From contig JAOZNS010000088.1 of assembly GCA_029933635.1 (NCBI GenBank), positions 1 through 10,097 on the forward strand: a DNA stretch of 10,097 nt. Reading direction: 5' to 3'. Below are positions 6,677-10,097 of the stretch, one piece after another. The notes under the pieces were generated by a model. The model made no database searches. It saw nothing but the letters and a program-made list of their open reading frames with translations, and was not told the origin of the DNA. Source of the stretch: Candidatus Zixiibacteriota bacterium (GTDB taxonomy: Bacteria; Zixibacteria; MSB-5A5; SM1-73). Made by a program: the position numbers and the translations under genes. The stretch's first letter is position 1. Each line of letters begins with the position of its first letter.

Positions 6677-6764
6677 ACCTCACCCCTCATTCGAGTCAAG
6701 TGACCTATCTTTCCCTCTCCATCCAGATGGATGGAGAGGGGGACAAAGGGGGAGAGGTAAAAAA
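6677..6764 (+). repeat. Structured intergenic repeat, copy B
   Basis: This copy has the same blocks as copy A: ACCTCACCCC (6677-6686), a TTTCCCTCTCC stem arm, the matching GGAGAGG arm, then GACA, GGGGGAGAGG and TAAA. Its core is a perfect 12-base inverted repeat, CCCTCTCCATCC (6713-6724) and GGATGGAGAGGG (6729-6740), with loop AGAT; two more G-U pairs are possible in RNA. Compared with copy A it has an extra segment of about 20 bases carrying GTCA-AG-TGAC (6695-6704). The outer ends (6677-6686 and 6748-6758) are imperfectly complementary, so the whole element could fold as a long stem. It carries no coding capacity of its own. Confidence 0.75.
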
Positions 6765-6881
6765 GCATGGTTTACACCTTTGGGTCAAACCAAAGCTTAT
6801 TTAAGGGATTCAACTTCCAACAGACAGAAATTAGCGACTCTTTTGGAGAAGAGCCATAATTTATAACATCCTTGGAGTTAC

Positions 6882-6910
6882 TTGACATCCCCTGAAGGGG
6901 GCTTTAAATT
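6882..6910 (+). promoter_or_regulatory. Probable priA promoter with palindromic spacer
   Basis: A perfect -35 hexamer, TTGACA (6882-6887), is followed at 16-17 bases by TTAAAT or TAAATT (6904-6910), each matching the -10 consensus at 4/6. Transcription would start near 6917, about 42 bases before the priA ATG. The spacer contains the hyphenated palindrome CCCCT-GA-AGGGG (6889-6900), which could be an operator. Confidence 0.5.
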
Positions 6911-6958
6911 GGTGGAATAGGATCGAACGGTTAACTTTCAGAAGAATGAGAAGCTTTC

Positions 6959-9427
6959 ATGTTCGCCTTAGTGGCTTTGCCTCTTCCTTTATCCGAACCG
7001 CTGATATATCGGATTCCCTCACATCTTGAAGGAAAGCTGGATCTGGGTTTCAGGGTTTTAGTCCCTCTCAGAAAAAAGATCGTTACCGGCTTTGTGGTAG
7101 GCTTTGCCCCTGCCTCCGGAGTTGTTCATATCAAAGAGATCAAAGATCTTCTGGATCCCTATCCCCTCTTCTCCGAGGAAATGCTTAAACTTACCAGATG
7201 GGTATCTGAATATTATGTTTGTTCTTGGGGTGAAGCTTTGAGGGCTGCTGTTCCCTCTTCTCTTATGTTGAAAAGCCAGATGTGGGTCAGAAGGGTGATG
7301 GGTGAGTATGTGGTGCCTACCCAAGGACTCTCTCTCAGACAAAAGAAGATTCTTGAGATTTTAGCTGATGAAAAGGAAAGGAAGCTCTCTTCACTGGCAA
7401 AAGCTCTTAAGGCGAAAGGACTTTATGCAGACCTGTATGAGCTTAATAAAAAAGGAATAATTGAAATCGATGAGCGTATGGCTGAACTAGGTGCAAGAAT
7501 TAAGCATGAAAAGAAGGTGAGGCTGAAGAATTTTGATGGTGGTTCGGGGAATTTGGAGCTTATAAGAACTGCAATTTCGACTTTGAAGAAAAAATCCACT
7601 GCGCAGTCAAGATGTCTTGAGTTGCTTTTGGAAAACGAAGGTGAGCTGCCCTTTAAGGAACTTACCACCAAGTATCGGATCTGCACAAATTCACTAAAGG
7701 GACTTGAGAAAAAAGGTTTCATCGAATTTATCCGGGTGGAAAAAATAAGAGAAAGCAACTGGGCTTTGGACCTTCCGCAAACGCAACCTTTATCCCTTAA
7801 TGAGGATCAGGAGGATGTTTTAAAAAAAATTGTAGAAGCTTTGGAAAAGGGGGTTTATTCCTCCTTTCTGATCTTTGGGGTCACAGGAAGTGGTAAGACC
7901 CAGGTTTACATCGAAGCCATCAGGAAAGTTTTGGAAGAGGGGAAGGAAGCTTTGGTTTTGGTTCCGGAGATATCCCTCACCCCCCAGATAATATCCCGAT
8001 TTGAAGCTAACTTTGGGGAGAAGGTAGGATGTCTTCACTCCCGCATGTCTGCAGGGGAGCGATTTGATACCTGGAGGAGGATCAGGGGGGGCAAACTTCC
8101 TCTGGTGGTGGGAGCAAGATCCGCGGTGTTTTCACCCTTCCAGAATCTGGGATTGATCGTGGTGGATGAGGAGCACGATCCCTCCTACAAACAAGATGAT
8201 CCTGCTCCCAGATACAACGCCAGAGACGTGGCTGTCATGAGAGCCAAATTAAATAACGCTGTAGTTATTTTAGGCTCGGCTACCCCCAGCCTTGAATCGT
8301 ATTATAATGCCCGTCAGGGCAAATATATTTTGTGCCAGTTGAAGGAGAGGGTGCAGAAACAAACGCTTCCTCAGGTCAGAATCGTCGATCTACTGCAGGA
8401 AAGAAAAAAGGGAAACCGAAGATTTCTCTCAACCAACCTGAGAACCCTGTTGCAGGATCGGATGGAAAAAAAGGAGCAGGCGCTTTTGTTTTTGAATCGT
8501 CGTGGTTTTTCCACCTTGGTCAAATGTCAGGATTGCGGATATGTGGAGAAATGCCCCCGTTGTGATATCACCCTGACCTTTCATCGAATCGATTTCTCTT
8601 TGAGATGCCACTATTGTAATTATCAAAAAAAAGCTTTTGGTCTTTGCCCCAATTGCCAGGGATACAGATTCACCTACAAGGGGGTGGGCACCCAGAAGGT
8701 GATACAGGAGCTTGAAGAGATTTTTCCTCAAGCACAGATGGAAAGGATGGACTTAGATACTACTGCTAAGAAGGGATCTCACCAGAGGCTCTTAAGCGAT
8801 TTCGGTAAAAAAAAGTTTGGCATACTTGTGGGAACACAAATGATCGCCAAAGGCCTGGATTTTCCAGATGTGACTTTGGTGGGAGTGGTCTTTGCCGATT
8901 TTAGCCTGGATCTTCCTGATTTCCGTTCAAAGGAGAGAACCTTTCAACTGCTGGCCCAGGTAGCAGGCAGAGCGGGAAGAGGCCAGCAAAAGGGAGAGGT
9001 GATAATTCAAACTTATTATCCCCAAGAGTGGGCAATTCAACTTGCCGCCTCACATGATTTTGAAGGCTTCTTCAAAAAGGAGCTGGAACAACGAAGAGAG
9101 TTAGGTTATCCCCCTTTCAATCATTTGATCCTGGTGGTTTTCTCCGGCAGAAGCTTGAGGATGGTCAAAATCAGTGCGCGAAATTTTTCCACTAAGCTAA
9201 GAAGAATGCTCAAAATGGGAAAACTGCAAGTTGAAGAAGTTTTGGGTCCAGCCCCGGCTCCACTTTCTAAGATAAAAAATCTATACCGCTGGCAAGTATT
9301 GATCAAAACGAAAAGCGCCATCAAGACGGGCAGTCTGATCAAAAAGATTTTGGAGGAGAAGAAAAGGAAAAAAAAGACAGAACCTGTGCGTATTACAGTT
9401 AATGTGGACCCCATGGATATGCTCTGA
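6959..9427 (+). CDS. priA: Primosomal protein N' (replication restart helicase PriA)
   Basis: This 822-residue protein is a complete PriA, the superfamily 2 helicase that recognises stalled forks and loads the replicative helicase. The N-terminal 3'-end-binding domain is at 1-105 (LPLPLSEPLIYRIP at 7-20). A long winged-helix region spans about 110-265. Helicase motifs are intact: Walker A GVTGSGKT (307-314), DEEH (403-406), GSATPS (439-444), GTQMIAKGLDFP (625-636) and QVAGRAGRG (667-675). Eight zinc-binding cysteines are present: 523, 526, 532, 535, 550, 553, 563 and 566. The C-terminal domain ends at 822. It is longer than E. coli PriA (732 aa) and near the longer Firmicutes form, the extra length being between 120 and 270. 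The ATG at 6959 gives the usual family N-terminus, although the ribosome binding site is weak (GAGAAG, 6948-6953). It has its own likely promoter and is functionally unrelated to its neighbours. Confidence 0.97.
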   Translation: MFALVALPLPLSEPLIYRIPSHLEGKLDLGFRVLVPLRKKIVTGFVVGFAPASGVVHIKEIKDLLDPYPLFSEEMLKLTRWVSEYYVCSWGEALRAAVPSSLMLKSQMWVRRVMGEYVVPTQGLSLRQKKILEILADEKERKLSSLAKALKAKGLYADLYELNKKGIIEIDERMAELGARIKHEKKVRLKNFDGGSGNLELIRTAISTLKKKSTAQSRCLELLLENEGELPFKELTTKYRICTNSLKGLEKKGFIEFIRVEKIRESNWALDLPQTQPLSLNEDQEDVLKKIVEALEKGVYSSFLIFGVTGSGKTQVYIEAIRKVLEEGKEALVLVPEISLTPQIISRFEANFGEKVGCLHSRMSAGERFDTWRRIRGGKLPLVVGARSAVFSPFQNLGLIVVDEEHDPSYKQDDPAPRYNARDVAVMRAKLNNAVVILGSATPSLESYYNARQGKYILCQLKERVQKQTLPQVRIVDLLQERKKGNRRFLSTNLRTLLQDRMEKKEQALLFLNRRGFSTLVKCQDCGYVEKCPRCDITLTFHRIDFSLRCHYCNYQKKAFGLCPNCQGYRFTYKGVGTQKVIQELEEIFPQAQMERMDLDTTAKKGSHQRLLSDFGKKKFGILVGTQMIAKGLDFPDVTLVGVVFADFSLDLPDFRSKERTFQLLAQVAGRAGRGQQKGEVIIQTYYPQEWAIQLAASHDFEGFFKKELEQRRELGYPPFNHLILVVFSGRSLRMVKISARNFSTKLRRMLKMGKLQVEEVLGPAPAPLSKIKNLYRWQVLIKTKSAIKTGSLIKKILEEKKRKKKTEPVRITVNVDPMDML

Positions 9428-9547
9428 GTTTTTAGTCCGGTTGAATTTTAGTTTTGTTTTATTGGAAATGTTTTTCTTTAACTCAAGGTTAGCCCAATAA
9501 TGACCGAATTTTCGACAAAGGAAGTTACTTTTAGAAAGATCCCTAAG

Positions 9548-9555
9548 AGGTGAGG
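9548..9555 (+). promoter_or_regulatory. Ribosome binding site of the HD-domain gene
   Basis: AGGTGAGG ends four bases before the ATG at 9560 and fixes that start. It overlaps the end of a 17-codon frame (9500-9553) that may or may not be translated. Confidence 0.6.
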
Positions 9556-9559
9556 ATTG

Positions 9560-10097
9560 ATGATAACGGTTGAGGATGTCAAAAAAAATGAGCAGGTGAA
9601 GCTTCTGATCAAGAAGTCGGATGAGATCCTGGGGGTGATCGGTTATACCGAGCATGGCGAACGGCACGCCAGTTTGGCGGCAAATATTGCCTACAACATC
9701 ATGGTCAGGTTAAAACATCCAGAGAGGCGAGCACATTTAGCTGCCATTGCGGCTTATCTGCATGATATTGGAAACGTGATCAACCGAGATTATCATGCCC
9801 AGACCGCTGCTATGCTGGCCCACTCCATTCTTTCGGGAATGAAGATGCCCATGGAAGATATCTTGGAGGTGATGGCGGCAATCGGAAATCATGACGAGAA
9901 AGATGGTCAACCGGTGTCAGATATCTGTGCGGCGGTTATTCTGGCAGATAAGTCCGACGTGCATAGCTCCAGGGTGCGCACACTGGAGGGCATCAAGCAG
10001 GACATTCATGATCGGGTAAACTATGCGGCCAAAAGTTCATTCTTGAGGGTGGAGGAGGTGCAATGGATCGTCACCTTAGAGGTTAGAATCGACCCAT
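9560..10097 (+). CDS. HD-domain metal-dependent phosphohydrolase (3' end cut)
   Basis: The frame runs off the window after 179 codons without a stop, so the gene is partial. Translation begins MITVEDVKKNEQV. It shows an HD-superfamily metal site: His36 (GERHAS), His68-Asp69 (AAYLHDIGN), then His79, His88, His111-Asp112 (GNHDE) and Asp130 (ILADKSD). The number and order of ligands fit a two-metal HD phosphohydrolase acting on a nucleotide or phosphoester; the substrate cannot be told. The stretch ADKSDVHSSRVR followed by DIHDRVNYA is typical of a small stand-alone bacterial HD family of about 200 residues, so probably little is missing. There is no GYP motif, so it is not a classical cyclic-di-GMP phosphodiesterase. 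It follows priA by 132 bases and could share its transcript. Confidence 0.88.
   Translation, partial: MITVEDVKKNEQVKLLIKKSDEILGVIGYTEHGERHASLAANIAYNIMVRLKHPERRAHLAAIAAYLHDIGNVINRDYHAQTAAMLAHSILSGMKMPMEDILEVMAAIGNHDEKDGQPVSDICAAVILADKSDVHSSRVRTLEGIKQDIHDRVNYAAKSSFLRVEEVQWIVTLEVRIDP

Larger units (their letters stand above)
6544..6958 (+). other. Intergenic region between polyferredoxin and priA
   Basis: This 415-base stretch has no convincing gene. It contains a CCCCCTCTCT fragment just after the polyferredoxin stop (6551-6560) and repeat copy B (6677-6764). An inverted repeat CTTTGG/CCAAAG (6778-6783 and 6790-6795) follows, partly overlapping a second one, GGTTT/AAACC (6769-6773 and 6787-6791). 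The likely priA promoter is near 6882-6910. A 69-codon open frame at 6657-6866 has a purine-rich site before its ATG but runs straight through the repeat and has a composition unlike a protein. No intrinsic terminator with a T-run was found after the polyferredoxin gene. Confidence 0.6.

Noticed and set aside
6657..6866. 69-codon open frame before priA with AAGGA six bases upstream of its ATG
   Set aside because: It runs straight through the palindromic repeat and gives a Gly/Arg/Pro-rich product with no protein-like pattern, so the site is probably chance.
9281..9667. 128-codon frame on the - strand spanning the priA/HD boundary
   Set aside because: It lies opposite two well-supported genes and has no recognisable motif, so it is a shadow frame.
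9560..10097. HD protein as a cyclic-di-GMP phosphodiesterase
   Set aside because: Its metal ligands resemble the HD-GYP set, but the GYP motif and the length of that domain are absent.

Overview
The window is a stretch of bacterial chromosome in which every supported gene lies on the + strand. Moderate G+C, Shine-Dalgarno-led ATG/GTG/TTG starts, a rhomboid protease with a short C-terminal cytosolic tail, a DUF6599-type secreted protein and a polyferredoxin/DUF362 pair suggest an anaerobic or facultative bacterium. It is probably from the FCB/candidate-phylum part of the tree (Zixibacteria- or KSB1-like). That placement is an impression from gene content and has not been tested by phylogeny.

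Layout. At 54-884 is a rhomboid intramembrane serine protease, followed almost without a gap by a response regulator with a long charged tail and no DNA-binding domain (899-1873). A weak hairpin and a possible promoter separate these from ccdA (2084-2815), a membrane thiol-disulfide electron carrier. Next come a secreted DUF6599-like protein (about 3051-3974), a Tat-exported DUF362 protein (4008-4937) and a large membrane polyferredoxin (5029-6543). The polyferredoxin looks like a fusion of a NapH-like membrane half and a NapG-like ferredoxin half. A 415-base intergenic region holds a structured repeat and the probable promoter of priA (6959-9427), the primosomal helicase for replication restart. 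The window ends inside an HD-domain phosphohydrolase gene (9560 to the edge).

How the genes fit together. The clearest functional group is 3051-6543: a secreted protein of unknown function, a Tat-exported DUF362 protein and a polyferredoxin with six cysteine quartets. In the polyferredoxin an internal Tat-like RRR motif followed by a hydrophobic segment sits between quartets 2 and 3. If that segment crosses the membrane, one polypeptide would carry electrons from cytoplasmic to extracytoplasmic iron-sulfur clusters and could feed the DUF362 protein. CcdA, just upstream, also moves reducing equivalents outward. Grouping these as one redox module is inference from adjacency and shared location.

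Two diverged copies of a G+C-rich inverted repeat (4952-5014 and 6677-6764) bracket the polyferredoxin gene. No tRNA, rRNA, CRISPR array, insertion sequence or phage gene was seen.
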